Shown one piece after another: positions 46,269 through 56,740 of a DNA stretch of 64,000 nucleotides. The translations under genes and the position numbers were made by a program. The notes under the pieces were generated by a model, which saw nothing but the letters and a program-made list of their open reading frames with translations, was not told the DNA's origin and made no database searches. Location: positions 682,001 through 746,000 of the forward strand of contig MCGE01000019.1 of assembly GCA_002105175.1 (NCBI GenBank). Reading direction: 5' to 3'. Within the stretch, counting starts at the first letter, position 1, and the number at the start of each line of letters is the position of its first letter. Source of the DNA: Absidia repens. Lineage: Eukaryota; Mucoromycota; Mucoromycetes; Mucorales; Cunninghamellaceae.

Positions 46269-46553
46269 TGTCACTAATCATTTCCCACACTATCATACTT
46301 GTCATTCCTACACAGGCATAAGACACAGGCTTGAGTATCCACTACTTAGGCATACTGTATGTACTTATATCTACAGATAACCAACTTCCCATAGCCTCAA
46401 ATTACCATTCTCCGACCCTATCTACAGCCACAACTAGCACGGCCTTCTTTTCCTATTTTATTATAAAACCCCTTCCTCATTTTATTCAATAAAAACGATA
46501 TCTGTTATATCACTTAATTTTTTATAACGTCTTCTATTTTATCAAATATTACA
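46269..46553 (+). repeat. LTR family D, plus copy
   Basis: 285 bp, TGTCACTAATCATTTCCCAC to AAATATTACA. TTCAATAAAAACGATATCTG is a likely poly(A) region. It lies immediately upstream of the hAT remnant. Confidence 0.7.
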
Positions 46554-46599
46554 TCAAAAAGAAGGTAGGCGCATACCAGTCTCACCAACGATTTTTTAT

Positions 46600-48363
46600 A
46601 GATTCTAGCGGTGGTAACAGATAATGCGTCCAACAATACCACAATGATGAAAGCACTCGAGAACAAGTGGATGTTGGAAGGTTTTGACTTCAATCATAAA
46701 AAACACCACGTGCGATGCCTGGCCCATATCATGGACCTAGCCATTCAATCAGCTCTCTCCACGTTGTGTTGCGCACCGACAGCGGACGGTATAGAAATGA
46801 AAACATCCCAACATGTCTGAAAAATGTAAGTGAAGTTTATATAATTATTTTAATATACTCAGCGCTAAATCTTTTGTTTTATTATAGCTTCGAAAATGCA
46901 TTAAATCAATAACACTGTCAAATCAAAAAATCGAGCCACTTCCTCAGATTGAGCGATGAGTGCAATGGTGTCAAAAAAATCAAACCAATATTGGATGTCG
47001 TAACTCGCTGGAATTCCACATATCATATGATAAATACAGCAATCGAATTACGAACACCTCTTACAATGATCACTTCAACCGACGTTGACCTCCAATCGTA
47101 CTTGTTATCTGAAGAAGAATGGACATATTTGGTGAAATGCGAATTTAATTAGAGGTAGCGTTATATATCATTGTTCATGATTGATAGGGCACTAACCGGG
47201 TTTATTAGGATTTCGAAATAGCAACAAAATTTATATCCGGGCAAGATTATCCAACCATCAACATCGTTATTCCTGCATACAATTTTCTTATGGACGCATT
47301 GGACCAGTTTATTGACGACCAAAGCAATGACAACTCACCTCTCAAAAAGGCCGCTGAAGTACTCTATGTTTTTCAAAAGTTACAGCAATACTATGTCAAG
47401 ACAGACGATTCGCCTATTTCTATGGTAGCTTTTTGTAAGTAATAATAAAAAAAAGAGTGGTCAAAAAACAGATTTTTAATTATTTTTTTTGACAGCACTT
47501 GATCCTGGGCTCAGCATTGATTATACAGATCGAAATAACTGGGAATTGGAATTTATTCAATTATGTCGACAGCAATTAGATGATCATTACCAAAATATTC
47601 GCAACAGTATGGACAACCGCAGAACGACGATCACGAAACGCCTGTGGTTAATGGAGAAGCAATACCACGAGTGTTACGGCCGTCGAATTGCGGCACGAAG
47701 AATCGAAGAACGAGTCAATGAAGTTGATCTTTATCACCGTCCCTCAATGGAACTAAACGCAGTCTCCCGTGATGTCTTGGGGTGATGGAAGGCAAACCAA
47801 GATCTTTTCCCAGTTTTATCAAAGATGGCCTGGGACTACCTTGCGGTGCCAGGTAAAAAAAAAAAAAAAAAAATATCTTTTTTTAGGAACAAGTGTGCTC
47901 GTAGAGCGAGTATTCTCAAGCGCAAAGCATACAATCCCCGTCTTCGCCGTTCATTGAAGCCTGATACGATCAGATTTTGTATGATGGAAAAATATCGATT
48001 AAAAAGAACCTTGGAGACGTCATGCGATGATGAACATTCGTATATATGATTTTTTTATTCCTCATACGCCTAGTTTAGTTGAAGCAATCCACTCTTATAT
48101 TAGATTATAGATTATTACTATCATTGGAAATAAATTAGATATTGCCATTTATACAACAACGTCTTTATTTAATGCTGAAAAATAAAAAATTTCATGGTTT
48201 TGTAATTAGTTTCCACCAAAATGAAATGGGTATTTTCTTTTTGTTTTGATTTTTTGCATGACCTTTTGTGATAGATTAGTCTCGGTAACAGGTATTGATC
48301 AAAACCAATACTTAATATTGGTATTGCTAATCCCGCTGTAACGTGGTATTGTTAAGAGCCCTA
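46600..48363 (+). pseudogene. hAT-family transposase, decayed
   Basis: Broken frames read in order: VVTDNASNNTTMMKALE (second catalytic Asp region), HHVRCLAHIMDLAIQSAL (the typical CxAHxLNL-like block), ILDVVTRWNSTYHMI, then FNFLMDALDQF, WLMEKQYHECY and, at the end, the hAT dimerisation box LVERVFSSAKHTI...RRSLKPDTI. Introns or frameshifts separate the pieces, and the N-terminal BED finger is absent. The sequence GTGGTATTGTTAAGAGCCCTA ending near 48362 reads, on the other strand, TAGGGCTCTTAACAATACC, a normal hAT terminal repeat. The 3' end of the element is therefore likely there. Confidence 0.8.
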
Positions 48364-48535
48364 CAGGGAAAATATTTGGTGCCTACACATATCTAATGAT
48401 TTACATTTGGAGCTTACACAATTAAAAATTGTAAACATTGGATGCTCACATATGTATCGCAACTCATATTAAAAAAAAAAAAAACTTCCCTTGTATAATT
48501 TTTACTCTTCCACTTATTAACAATCAGCAATCAAA

Positions 48536-48933
48536 ATGAATTCTACTTGGGCCCTCAATGAATAGGAACAAATGGTCTACCTTGAAGCCATGACCTTTCT
48601 GAACGTGAACACTACTGGGCGAAAAATGCAACTCTAAATAAATATTTGGTGCCAACACTACTCGGCTATGTTCATCTTAAGCTGGAACGTCCCACCAATA
48701 CCCTCGAATTTGTGGTATACCGCCGTGACAAACGACGTCTGGTGAACAATTTGCTGCAAGTTACTAACAACCGCCGAAATGTCAATACTGTAATCAAGAA
48801 GTTGGCCAGTGCCGACAAATGGGAACAAGCCGCCGGTGCCGCTTTTACGGTAGAGGGGCATGTTAACACTGGGTTAGACTTGGCCAACCTGTTTGGCCTG
48901 GGTGACTTGATGGCTTGGGCCACTAGTGAGTAG
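48536..48933 (+). pseudogene. Env-position small ORF, copy a (frameshifted)
   Basis: It starts MNSTWALNE, has a stop after nine codons and a frameshift, then stays open through WAKNATLNKYLVPTLLGYVH, RRNVNTVIKKLASADKWEQA and the tail LANLFGLGDLMAWATSE. An LTR starting TGTCGCAGCCCC follows 3 nt after the stop. No integrase remains upstream. See 55836-56261 for the intact form. Confidence 0.75.
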
Positions 48934-48936
48934 TTT

Positions 48937-49045
48937 TGTCGCAGCCCCGCCATAGTCGTCGACTTCTTCTCCGCTCTCCTCTTCATCTTATTACTCCGCC
49001 ACTCTAATTCTCGTCGACGACTCCCACACTCCGCTCCTTTTATTA
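48937..49045 (+). repeat. LTR family F, 5' fragment
   Basis: TGTCGCAGCCCCGCCAT...GTCGTCGACTTCTTCTCCGC matches the start of the LTRs at 52849 and 59031. It is cut at about 49045 by dispersed repeat R2. Confidence 0.65.
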
Positions 49046-49925
49046 AATTAATATATTAAAAAGAGAATGGTATCTACTTATCTAAGATAACGATCAAAGA
49101 TAAACATCTAAGATAAACATCTATGACTTTGAAATTTCCATCATTTCCTCCACTCACATCACGTAAAACCTCTCTGACTTTGTATTTTCCATCCATTTCC
49201 TCCACTCATATCACCATATCCATGTCGCTGTTACAATCTTGGGGTTATTTCTAGATAAACTATAAGTAGCATTTTACGCAACGAGCTGCGGTTTTTTTTT
49301 TCTACGCACAAACCCCCATCCCCACACACTCTGTTTTTCCACGCACATATGCCATTCCCATTCAGAGAGACAATGAAAGGTATAAAAAAGAATAATTGTA
49401 AAAAGACAAGACATGTTTAATTCTGATATAGATGCAATATAAACTATGATAACTAACGCTTAGCTGAGCTAAGGACTGTTTTAAAATGAATACTAATTTG
49501 ATGAGGGTCAAAGATCACGAATCCAAAATGGAAGGGTTTCCCCATGATGTTTGCAATGCACTTTTCAAAAGGCCCCTGCTTCAAGTTCTAACCTCTAATC
49601 CAAGATTACTAAATCCGCAGTTGAAGTTGATGTTCTAAAAAAAAAAAAAAAAGAAAGAGGAAGAAAAAAAAAAGGCCAACAGAAAATTTAAATCCATGAG
49701 AGGCGGAGTGCGAATGGTTCAGTCACCCTATTTTTCGACCTTCCATTTTTTTTTTAAAAAGTATCTATTGACGACGCGCTGAGCACGACGGTCGGCCCAT
49801 TAAAGTGCGAAATGGCGGAGGCTTTAATCCTATCCCATCGAAACCCACACTTTAACCAAAAACTGTGACACCCAGTAAATTGAAAGATTTTCAAAAGCTC
49901 CAGCGGAGTGCCAGAGCGTTTATTT
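49046..49925 (+). repeat. Dispersed repeat R2 (copy 2)
   Basis: Same order of blocks as 13263-14300, with a single GC-rich unit (about 49765-49835) instead of three. It ends GCGGAGTGCCAGAGCGTTTA exactly where integrase coding sequence begins, so it truncated that element. Confidence 0.75.
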
Positions 49926-51358
49926 ACGATATAATATCTCGATTTGGCACAATGCATATCCTGATTACGGATAATGGAAAACCTATGGTGAGTAAATTAA
50001 TCCATTCAGTTTGTTTTCAATATAATATACATCATAAGACGATCTCTGTTGGAAACTCTCAAGCAAATGGTTTAATCGAACGATTAAATTCAACTTTGGG
50101 ATCGATCATCAAAAAAATAAATAAAACGGAAAAGCTTGTTTGGGACGAATATTTGCCTTCAGCTTTGTTTGCGTACAGCATCATAAAACAAGAATCAACT
50201 GGGTACTCTCCATTTTTCCTTACGTATGGGATTGAAGCAAGAACGCCTTACGACAACATGATGGATAAACCTCAAAACATAAACACAAGAGCTTTCCAAC
50301 GAGAATGGGTCAAACCTTCCACCATAGAAATACAAATATTAGAAAGGATCCGGGAAGACGCTGCAGAAATGATAAAGAAATCACAAGCAAGTCAAAAGAA
50401 AGTAGTAGACAAGAAGGTGATGAATATCAAACGACAATGGAAGCCACCCTTTAAGATGGGCCAACTAGTAATGCTATATACAGGTATCAAGCCAAATTCA
50501 TGGGCAGGAAAAATATCTGACAATTGGGAAGGATTATATATTATACATCAAATTCACAAAAAAGCGAGGATCAAGGTTAAAATAGACACTCCATAGTAAT
50601 TTGAATTCCAAATTAGTACACGGAGAATGGGTTTATCCGGCCGAGAGTGGTACCGATCGACGCGCAATTGTTTAGAGTATGTTACACATAAGTTTAAGAT
50701 TCATCGGCCGACATTTTTCGTAAATCGAAAAGTGGCTTTAAATGTCTAACTTTATACGTGGTTTAGATACAGAGACGTACGTTACACCAATCGAAAGTGC
50801 TTGTAAAACTACATATTCTGATGTAGTTTCAAAGTTATTCGAGTTGAATTAACAAATTTATGACTTTATTTCTGGAAAATGAGAAAATGACAATTCAGGT
50901 TTCATTATTTTTTTTTACTGATTTCAGATTTATTGAAAAATTAAAGATGTCGGAACGGGTTCCAAATTTCAGGAACAAACGTCCGTGCGCAGATCGACAC
51001 AGGGAACACAAATAGATTGTCATCAGGGTCTGCAATCGTCATTTAAGCCATTTTTCGATTTACGAAAAATGTCGGCCGATGAATCTTAAACTTATGTGTA
51101 ACATACTCTAAACAATTGCGCGTCGATCGGTACCACTCTCGGCCGGATAAACCCATTCTCCGTGTACTAATTTGGAATTCAAATTACTATGGAGTGTCTA
51201 TTTTGACTTTCAACCAAAAGCGATGTACACTATAAAGGAATATAACAGACAATCCAAAAACAAAAATCATGCATGGAAATAGGCTGAAATTGTATCACGT
51301 ACGCGATGTATTCTACAATGATCAAATGATGAAAGCCTGGGCATCTCATTTGTACTAG
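49926..51358 (+). pseudogene. Ty3/Gypsy integrase 3' end, interrupted
   Basis: Integrase core from the second catalytic Asp (ILITDNGKPM) to the Glu (GLIERLNSTLG), then LPSALFAYSIIKQESTGYSP and the GPY/F-like C-terminal module NWEGLYIIHQ. The frame runs to 50567, is split by the TIR element 50568-51215 and resumes at 51224 to end HVRDVFYNDQMMKAWASHLY then stop (51356-51358). Near the join the 3' part is also shifted by one base. It lacks everything upstream of the core. Integrase inserts retroelement cDNA. Confidence 0.88.
50568..51215. mobile_element. 648-bp TIR element, 8-bp target duplication
   Basis: Inserted in integrase coding DNA with the exact duplication AAAAGCGA at 50560-50567 and 51216-51223. 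Arms 50568-50744 and 51041-51215 are inverted repeats with ends GGATCAAGGTTAAAATAGAC and, from the other side, GGTTGAAAGTCAAAATAGAC, followed by ACTCC. There is a subterminal GCCGACATTTTTCGTAAA. The core has no ORF, so it is non-autonomous. Same family as 56891-58322. Confidence 0.92.
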
Positions 51359-51463
51359 TCAAAAAAAATTTATACAGTATATATATATAACCAGGTCAAG
51401 GAAAAAGGGAAATTTCCTTTATACATGATTTTTAGTAAAACATCACCAATCTCAATCAACAAA

Positions 51464-51802
51464 ATGAACTCTACCTGGACCATAAACGAACAAGATCAGA
51501 TTACCTACCTCGAAGCCATGGCAACTCGACATTTTGCCGGGTACGAAGCTCATGCATTCGCGGAAAGGGAACACTTTTGGGCCAAGGTCGCAACTTGAAC
51601 AAATTATTTGGTGCCGACTCTGGTGGAGTACAGTCACCTGAAACTCAAACAGCCAACAAATACCGTGGAGCTCATTGAATACAAACGGGCAAGGTCCCAC
51701 TTGGTGCAAGACCTCCTTCAACACTCTGAAAACAGAAGAACTGTATGTCAACGTAGTATTACGAAAATTGGTTCATGCCGATAACTGGGAACAAGTCGCC
51801 GG
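51464..51802 (+). pseudogene. Env-position small ORF, copy b (stop, 3' truncated)
   Basis: Begins 105 bp after the integrase stop. MNSTWTINEQDQITYLEAMA, then FAEREHFWAK, one in-frame TGA (51595-51597), then NYLVPTLVEYSHLKLKQPTN and NRRTV, then a frameshift. The copy is fused at GGTGTCG to an LTR (51803), losing the LFGLGDLMAWA tail. Confidence 0.75.
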
Positions 51803-52204
51803 TGTCGTATCATGAATAAAAATGTTCTGCCTGAATAATAAGCAGAGCGGCATTTGAATAAATTCAGGTACCAGTTAATCATTTATCCATTTCAAAAACC
51901 AAACCAATGATCTCTATATAAGATATGAACATACACATATCATGATTATTTTTATTTGTAATCATTATGATATGATTTATAATCCTTATAAGAAAACCAA
52001 TGAAAAAGTTTTCTTACTAGTTCCAATTGTATTAACACCAATCATGATCAAATAACCAACATCATAGATTACCCGGTCTTAAACGTTATTTCATTTTTAT
52101 TTTGTATAAATAGTCTCTAGTATTTTATTATCAACATCAATATTAAAATAAAGATATCAAAGAATCTCACTTATTTTCTATCATACAAAACACTACATTC
52201 AACA
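51803..52204 (+). repeat. LTR family A, plus copy
   Basis: 402 bp from TGTCGTATCATGAATAAAAA to CACTACATTCAACA. The TATA region TTTGTATAAATAGTCTC is near 52103 and AATAAAGATATC near 52147. Inverted counterpart at 41888-42337. Confidence 0.8.
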
Positions 52205-52317
52205 ACAGCTGATATCTTTGATATCAATCGAGTGATTGGGTGGGGTCTAAGTGATGAATGACCCCTCATCAACGAAGCGACATCACCACTCGCGCCAAAA
52301 ACAATAAAATACAAAAA

Positions 52318-52397
52318 GGCTGAAATTGTATCACGTACCCGATGTATTCTACAATGATCAAATGATGAAAGCCTGGGCATCTCATTTGTACTATTAA
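52318..52397 (+). pseudogene. Integrase last exon-like tail (26 codons)
   Basis: Almost identical to 51279-51358 and encodes LKLYHVPDVFYNDQMMKAWA plus SHLY and stop at 52395-52397. Upstream DNA is unrelated, so only the integrase end survives in this copy. It precedes small-ORF copy c by 109 bp. Confidence 0.8.
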
Positions 52398-52506
52398 AAA
52401 CATTTTTTTTTTTGAATATACAGTATACAGTATATAGCTAGTTCAAGGAAAAGGAAGCCTCCATTCAAAAATCAATTTTTTATATACAACATCTCAAATT
52501 ACCACA

Positions 52507-52848
52507 ATGAATTCTTGGACCTTGAACAACGAGCAACAAATCACTTACTTGAAATCCAGGACCGTGCAACACTTTGCCGAATATCAATCTCACACATTCT
52601 CGGAACGCCAACACTACTGGGCGAAGCATACAGTACCACCTTAAACAACTATCTGGTGCCTACCCTTTTAGAATTTATACATCTTAAGCTGGAACAACCA
52701 TCCACTACTTTGGAAATGGTGACTTACCGACGTGAAAGACGTCGCTTAATGTTAGGATTGCTTCACGATGTCAACCGCCGCAATGTCAACACCGTGATTA
52801 GAAAAGTTGTTGATGCCGATAGTTGGGAGCAAGACGCCGGTGCCGCAG
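52507..52848 (+). pseudogene. Env-position small ORF, copy c (frameshift, 3' truncated)
   Basis: MNSWTLNNEQQITYLKSRTV, FAEYQSHTFSERQHYWAK in one frame, then a 1-2 nt shift, NYLVPTLLEFIHLKLEQPST, RRNVNTVIRKVVDADSWEQD. It ends at GGTGCCGC, fused to an LTR of family F, without the C-terminal tail. Confidence 0.75.
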
Positions 52849-53466
52849 CTACGCCATCTCGTCGACGACTTCTTCTCCGCTACTTTTTATTTTAGTATAA
52901 ATAGCTCGACTTTTTTGTTACAAATTATTTTTCTCTAGTTTTTCAGTTTTATACTTTTCTCAGTTATCAAATAAAAGTCAGTACAAAAGGTTTTTTTATA
53001 ACCATCAAGTTATCAAGTCATTTCTATTTTGCTATAGAAATCCACTTTATTTTATTTCAGAGTCAGTTATACTCTCACTTTTTATTTTTATTGAACCAGC
53101 TAAGGTCAATACTGAAATAAACGCAAAGGTAAATAAGTGATACAATTGGTTACTCTTTTTATTTAATATTCAAACATGTCATATTTATATCTTTTTCTAT
53201 AGCTAAGTGAGTCATAGTGAAATGGTTACAAATTGGGATAATCTGAAGTGATGTTGGGGAAGTAATTTAGCGGGTGATGAAGTATGAATAAAATAAGGTA
53301 TAGGGTAGTACCTGTCAAAATGTCAAAGTGAAAGAAATGCGGAGCGGGGTATAAATAAATAAAGATGTGGAAGATGGGAAATAGGTTTGGGTATCACAAA
53401 TACAACAAATACTTCTACTTTATTTTATTTTATCAAGTTTTCTTTTCAAAACTTCTTTTATTTCAA
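52849..53466 (+). repeat. LTR family F with nested solo LTR
   Basis: Starts TGCCGCAGCTACGCCATCTC, with TTTTAGTATAAATAGCTCGA as TATA region and ATCAAATAAAAGTC as poly(A) region. It passes through TTATTGAACCAGCTAAGGTC and ends near TTATTTCA. Removing the nested solo LTR (53113-53407 plus duplication) gives about 318 bp, co-linear with the LTR at 59031-59877. Confidence 0.7.
53113..53407 (-). mobile_element. Solo LTR with AATAC duplication
   Basis: 295 bp, TGAAATAAACGC to ATACAACA, flanked by AATAC at 53108-53112 and 53408-53412. 5-bp duplications and TG...CA ends are what Ty3/Gypsy integration leaves. It lies inside another LTR, so it is younger. Partial copy at 37179-37421. Confidence 0.9.
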
Positions 53467-53789
53467 GTTGGACTTTATCTATAAAAGTTCTGGTGCTCAC
53501 TACTTACTATCCAAATTCATATCTGAAACTCACTACTCATTATCAAAAATCATATTTGGTGTGATACATATCTGGTGCTCTCTCTATAAACAAAAGTCAA
53601 TTCAGGGACCACAGAAAATCAAATTTCAAATTCCGTCCAGAGAAAAAAAAATCACTCTTGACTCTCACTAAGAAAAGCCGTTCCACTTGGAAGAAAAATT
53701 AATCTATTACAAGACACTATTCTAGCTATACCAAACCATACAAATAACATCAAAAACATCAAGTCTACCATAACATATTTGGTATTGTC
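53467..53789 (+). other. Retroelement leader with candidate primer-binding site
   Basis: Directly after the LTR end comes AGTTGGACTTTATCTATAAA, which recurs after LTRs at about 59877 and 61757. TGGACTTTATCTA would pair with a tRNA 3' end and is the likely PBS. GTTCTGGTGCTCACTACT follows. Gag and most of pol are deleted here. Confidence 0.6.
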
Positions 53790-53867
53790 ATGCAGACGAC
53801 CAACGACGATTTCCTTGCTGCCGCCTTTGGCATTACTGATGCTCTTGGTTGGGCAATGGAAGAATAA
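53790..53867 (+). pseudogene. Tail-only remnant of the env-position ORF
   Basis: A 25-codon frame ending FLAAAFGITDALGWAMEE. The tail matches the Phe-x-[Leu/Ile]...Trp-Ala pattern of the full ORFs, and the frame is followed within a few bases by an LTR, as in the other copies. The ATG at 53790 may be fortuitous. Confidence 0.55.
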
Positions 53868-54150
53868 AGGTGCATAGTTATTTTCTTTCCTTTTTTTTTT
53901 TATTATTATCTTATTTTTATTGGTTCTTTCATATATATTATCTTCTCACCAAATTACTACCGCTGTCATTTTTCTAACACCTGTCACCTATGTACATAGC
54001 ACCCGCTCCTTCTTCCTACATATAATTATCCCTTATATTTTTTAGTATAAATACCCCACCTTTTTTTGCAGTAATTTCTTTTTTCTTTAGTTATTTATTA
54101 TTACATATTTATGTATCTCAACCTTTTTTTTTAAAATTCAGTACAAAGGA
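53868..54150 (+). repeat. LTR family C fragment
   Basis: TTTTAGTATAAATACCCCAC with ATTCAGTACAAAGG, shared with 61403-61757 (TTAGTATAAATACCTCCACT, AATTCAGTACAAAGG). It runs almost straight into the ATG of the next small ORF. Confidence 0.6.
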
Positions 54151-54167
54151 AAACATCACAAACAAAA

Positions 54168-54593
54168 ATGCAATCCAACTGGAGCTATACCGAGAAAGAA
54201 TTGGAGTTATACTTACGCTCCATGGCCAATGAACACTTCCGTACTTTCTTGGACTATCAATTTGCTGAAAAACAGGCCAATTGGGCCAAGGAAAATGCTT
54301 TAACAACATATCTGGTGCCAACATTGTTGGACCTCATTCATCAACGGTCAAGAAAACCGACAACATGGGAAGAGCGTAGGGTATACCTGACTAAATCCGG
54401 GGCACTAGTAAGAAGAATGTTGAAGGCTGTAGGTGATAGAAGGAGTGTCACCAATGTGTGGAAAAAGGTAAAAAACAAGGACCATTGGCTCAATCTGGGC
54501 CAGATTGAAGCAGGGCCGGCACATGTCAGTGATGACTTCAATTTAGAAAAATTATTTAATCTCGATGGACTGCTCAACTGGGCCCAAAATTAA
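54168..54593 (+). CDS. Env-position small ORF, copy d (intact, 141 aa)
   Basis: Uninterrupted 141-aa frame from ATG 54168. It begins MQSNWSYTEKELELYLRSMA, has FAEKQANWAKENALTTYLVP, TLLDLIHQ, RRVYLTKSGALVRR, WKKVKNKDHWLNLG and ends FNLEKLFNLDGLLNWAQN. Predicted mostly helical, no signal peptide or membrane segment, so not an envelope protein. An LTR begins 28 bp after the stop. It shares about two-thirds of residues by eye with copy e and the pattern of copies a-c and f. Function unknown; possibly a nucleic-acid or capsid partner. Confidence 0.8.
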   Translation: MQSNWSYTEKELELYLRSMANEHFRTFLDYQFAEKQANWAKENALTTYLVPTLLDLIHQRSRKPTTWEERRVYLTKSGALVRRMLKAVGDRRSVTNVWKKVKNKDHWLNLGQIEAGPAHVSDDFNLEKLFNLDGLLNWAQN

Positions 54594-54621
54594 GGATTGT
54601 TTTGTGACTCTGCTGGGTTAT

Positions 54622-55052
54622 TGTCGCATCATGAAAAATGATGGCATAAAAATAAAACCTGTTCCTGAAGAAATTGAAAATCCGATTAGGAACACTGCAT
54701 GATAAAAATAAAGAATCACGCAACATTGTGATAGAAGAAAAGAAAATAATGATTTACTTCATGAAATCATTAGGTCCCATAAAATAGAATAAAAGAAAAT
54801 AAAATACCCTTGCAATAACATCAATCATATCATCATACGATTATAATAAAAATAATGATCATGATAAAAAATAATAATAACAATAAACCCATGTAATATC
54901 TATTTCCAATGAAACATAAGATATAGTATATAAAGAGTGACATTTTTATTAATAAAAACCATATACAAGAATCTCACTTAATTCTACCTGTCCCACTTTT
55001 TATTTTCTACTTTTTATTTTTTTCTTTTTTTCTTTATATACGCTATTCCACA
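54622..55052 (+). repeat. LTR family B, plus copy
   Basis: 431 bp from TGTCGCATCATGAAAAATGA to CGCTATTCCACA. TATAGTATATAAAGAGTGAC (about 54930) is the TATA region. Its inverted, complete solo copy is 59353-59804. It abuts integrase sequence without a gap. Confidence 0.8.
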
Positions 55053-55729
55053 ACACCATAAAACTTATTACAGTGGGAAACTCCCAAGCAAATGGATTAA
55101 TCGAACGACTAAATTCAACCTTAGGATCCCTTATACAAAAATTAGATAAGAATGAAAAACCAAATTGGGATGAATATTTGCCAGCAGTACTTTTCGCATA
55201 CCGAACCATTAAACAAGCATCAACCGGTTATTCACCATTTTATCTCACATAAGGGCATGAATGTAGAACGCCCTATGATAATCAAATGCAAGAACCTTTG
55301 AAGATAGATAATGCATCTTTTCAACGACAATGGAACATCCGAGCAAATACGGAGGTGAAAACTTTGGAAAGAATAAGAGAGGATGCAGCGGAAATGATAA
55401 AGAAATCTCAAGAGAGTCAAAGAAAAGCGGTAGAAAAAAAAGTAATGGCAGTACATAGACAGTGGAAACCTCCATTCAAACTAGGAGATATGGTGACCTT
55501 ATACACAGGTATCAAACCAAACTCATGGTCTGGAAAAATTTCTGATAATTGGGAAGGACTATATATAATACACCAGGTTCACAAAAAGGGAACTTACACT
55601 ATCAAACAATATAATACTGATAATGCACAGGTAAAAGTCATGCACGGAAATCGATTGAAGCTTTATCATGTACCTGATGTATTCTACAACAATCAAGTTC
55701 TAAAAGCATGGGGATCCCATTTATACTAA
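55053..55729 (+). pseudogene. Ty3/Gypsy integrase 3' end with one stop
   Basis: From just before the catalytic Glu (GLIERLNSTLGSLIQKLDKN) through LPAVLFAYRTIKQASTGYSP, a single TAA at about 55249-55251, then PYDNQMQEPLKIDNASFQRQ, MIKKSQESQRKAVEKKVMAV, the GPY/F module ISDNWEGLYIIHQVHKKGTY and HVPDVFYNNQVLKAWGSHLY stop. The part after the stop is open from 55286. There is also a 1-bp shift near its start. It is 106 bp upstream of an intact small ORF. Confidence 0.88.
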
Positions 55730-55835
55730 AAACAAAAAAAAAAAAATTAATTTTTTATAAAAAGAGACACATTTTTAACCCTCAAAAACGATACACACAA
55801 TAACCACAAATACCAAAACCAATTTTTATTTCACA
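55730..55835 (+). promoter_or_regulatory. Constant-length spacer between integrase and small ORF
   Basis: 106 bp here, 105 bp at 51359-51463 and 109 bp at 52398-52506. Each has an A/T run then a TATA-like word (TTTTTTATAAAAAGAGAC here; CAGTATATATATATAACC and CAGTATACAGTATATAGC in the others), and an A/C-rich leader just before the ATG. This suggests a separate transcript start for the small ORF. Confidence 0.5.
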
Positions 55836-56261
55836 ATGCAAGCAAACTGGAGTTATGCCAAAGAAGACATGGAGCTGTACCTTCGAACCATGGCTTGCGA
55901 ACACTTCCGCACCTACGTAGACCATGCATTCGTAGAAAAGCAAGCATCCTGGGCAAAGGAGAATATCCTAATAACATCCCTTGTGCCAACATTATTGGAT
56001 TTAATTCATCAACGGTTAACCAAACCGACAACTTGGGAAGAAAGAAGAGTGTACTTAGCAAAATCTGGGGCGATTGTGAGGAGACAATTGAAAGCCATCG
56101 GTGACAAAAGGAATATCACCAATGTTTGGAAGAAAGTAAAGTCCAAGGACTCTTGGCTCAATCTGGGCCAGATTGAATTGGGGGCGACACATGTCGATAA
56201 TGATTTCAACCTACAGCAATTATTTAATTTGGATGAACTGCTCAACTGGGCACAAAACTGA
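55836..56261 (+). CDS. Env-position small ORF, copy e (intact, 141 aa)
   Basis: The reference copy: an open 141-codon frame 106 bp after an integrase stop. MQANWSYAKEDMELYLRTMA, FVEKQASWAKEN, SLVPTLLDLIHQRLTKPTTW, RRVYLAKSGAIVRRQLKAIG, WKKVKSKDSWLNLG, tail FNLQQLFNLDELLNWAQN. Conserved across all copies are Trp-Ala-Lys, [Tyr/Ser]-Leu-Val-Pro-Thr-Leu, a basic Arg/Lys stretch, Lys-x5-Asp-x-Trp and the C-terminal Leu-Phe-x-Leu-x2-[Leu/Met]-[Leu/Met]-x-Trp-Ala. It is predicted soluble and helical, and I know no family for it. Differences from copy d look mostly synonymous or conservative, hinting at selection on the protein. Confidence 0.82.
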   Translation: MQANWSYAKEDMELYLRTMACEHFRTYVDHAFVEKQASWAKENILITSLVPTLLDLIHQRLTKPTTWEERRVYLAKSGAIVRRQLKAIGDKRNITNVWKKVKSKDSWLNLGQIELGATHVDNDFNLQQLFNLDELLNWAQN

Positions 56262-56289
56262 AGTTTTTGTTAGTTATGATCCATGTGAC

Positions 56290-56640
56290 TTTTTTAGGTC
56301 AAACCCTTTCTTTTTTACCCCTTCTCTTTTTCGTTGCTTTTTGGCAACCTTTTTTTTATTCTTTTTTCATCTTTTTTTTAGCTTTTATTTAGCTTCTTTT
56401 TTATCCTTTTTTCAACGTTTTTTTTTATCTTATTTTCAACTTCTTTTTCGTCCTTTTTTTTTATCGTTTTTTAGTTCTTTTTTTATTGTTTTTTAACTGG
56501 AAATTCATTCCCAGTTGTTTAAAGAAAAGGTATAAATAGGATGAAATTCCTATTTGTATTCTTCTTCTTCAGTTAATTTTTATTTTTAAATTCTCTCAAT
56601 AAAAGGTTTTTTTTTAAAACCAATCTCAAGTCTTAGTACT
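56290..56640 (+). repeat. LTR-like region after copy e
   Basis: A T-rich stretch with repeated TTTTTTATC/TTTTTAGC words, then GGTATAAATAGGATGAAATT (TATA) and CTCTCAATAAAAGG (poly(A)) about 70 bp later. Its position after the ORF and its layout match an LTR; ends not set. Confidence 0.5.
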
Positions 56641-56740
56641 TTTATTTTGTTTGGCAGAGCTATATATCTTCGTACAGTAAACTTAACAAACCACATATAT
56701 TTGGTACACACTTTATTTTATTAACTCAAAAATAGCCGAC

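Noticed and set aside
48360..48480. Repeated TTTGGTGCC/TTTGGAGC/TTGGATGC words as a regulatory array
   Set aside because: Such TTTGGTG words recur in many retroelement leaders here; three copies in AT-rich DNA are not enough to claim a function.
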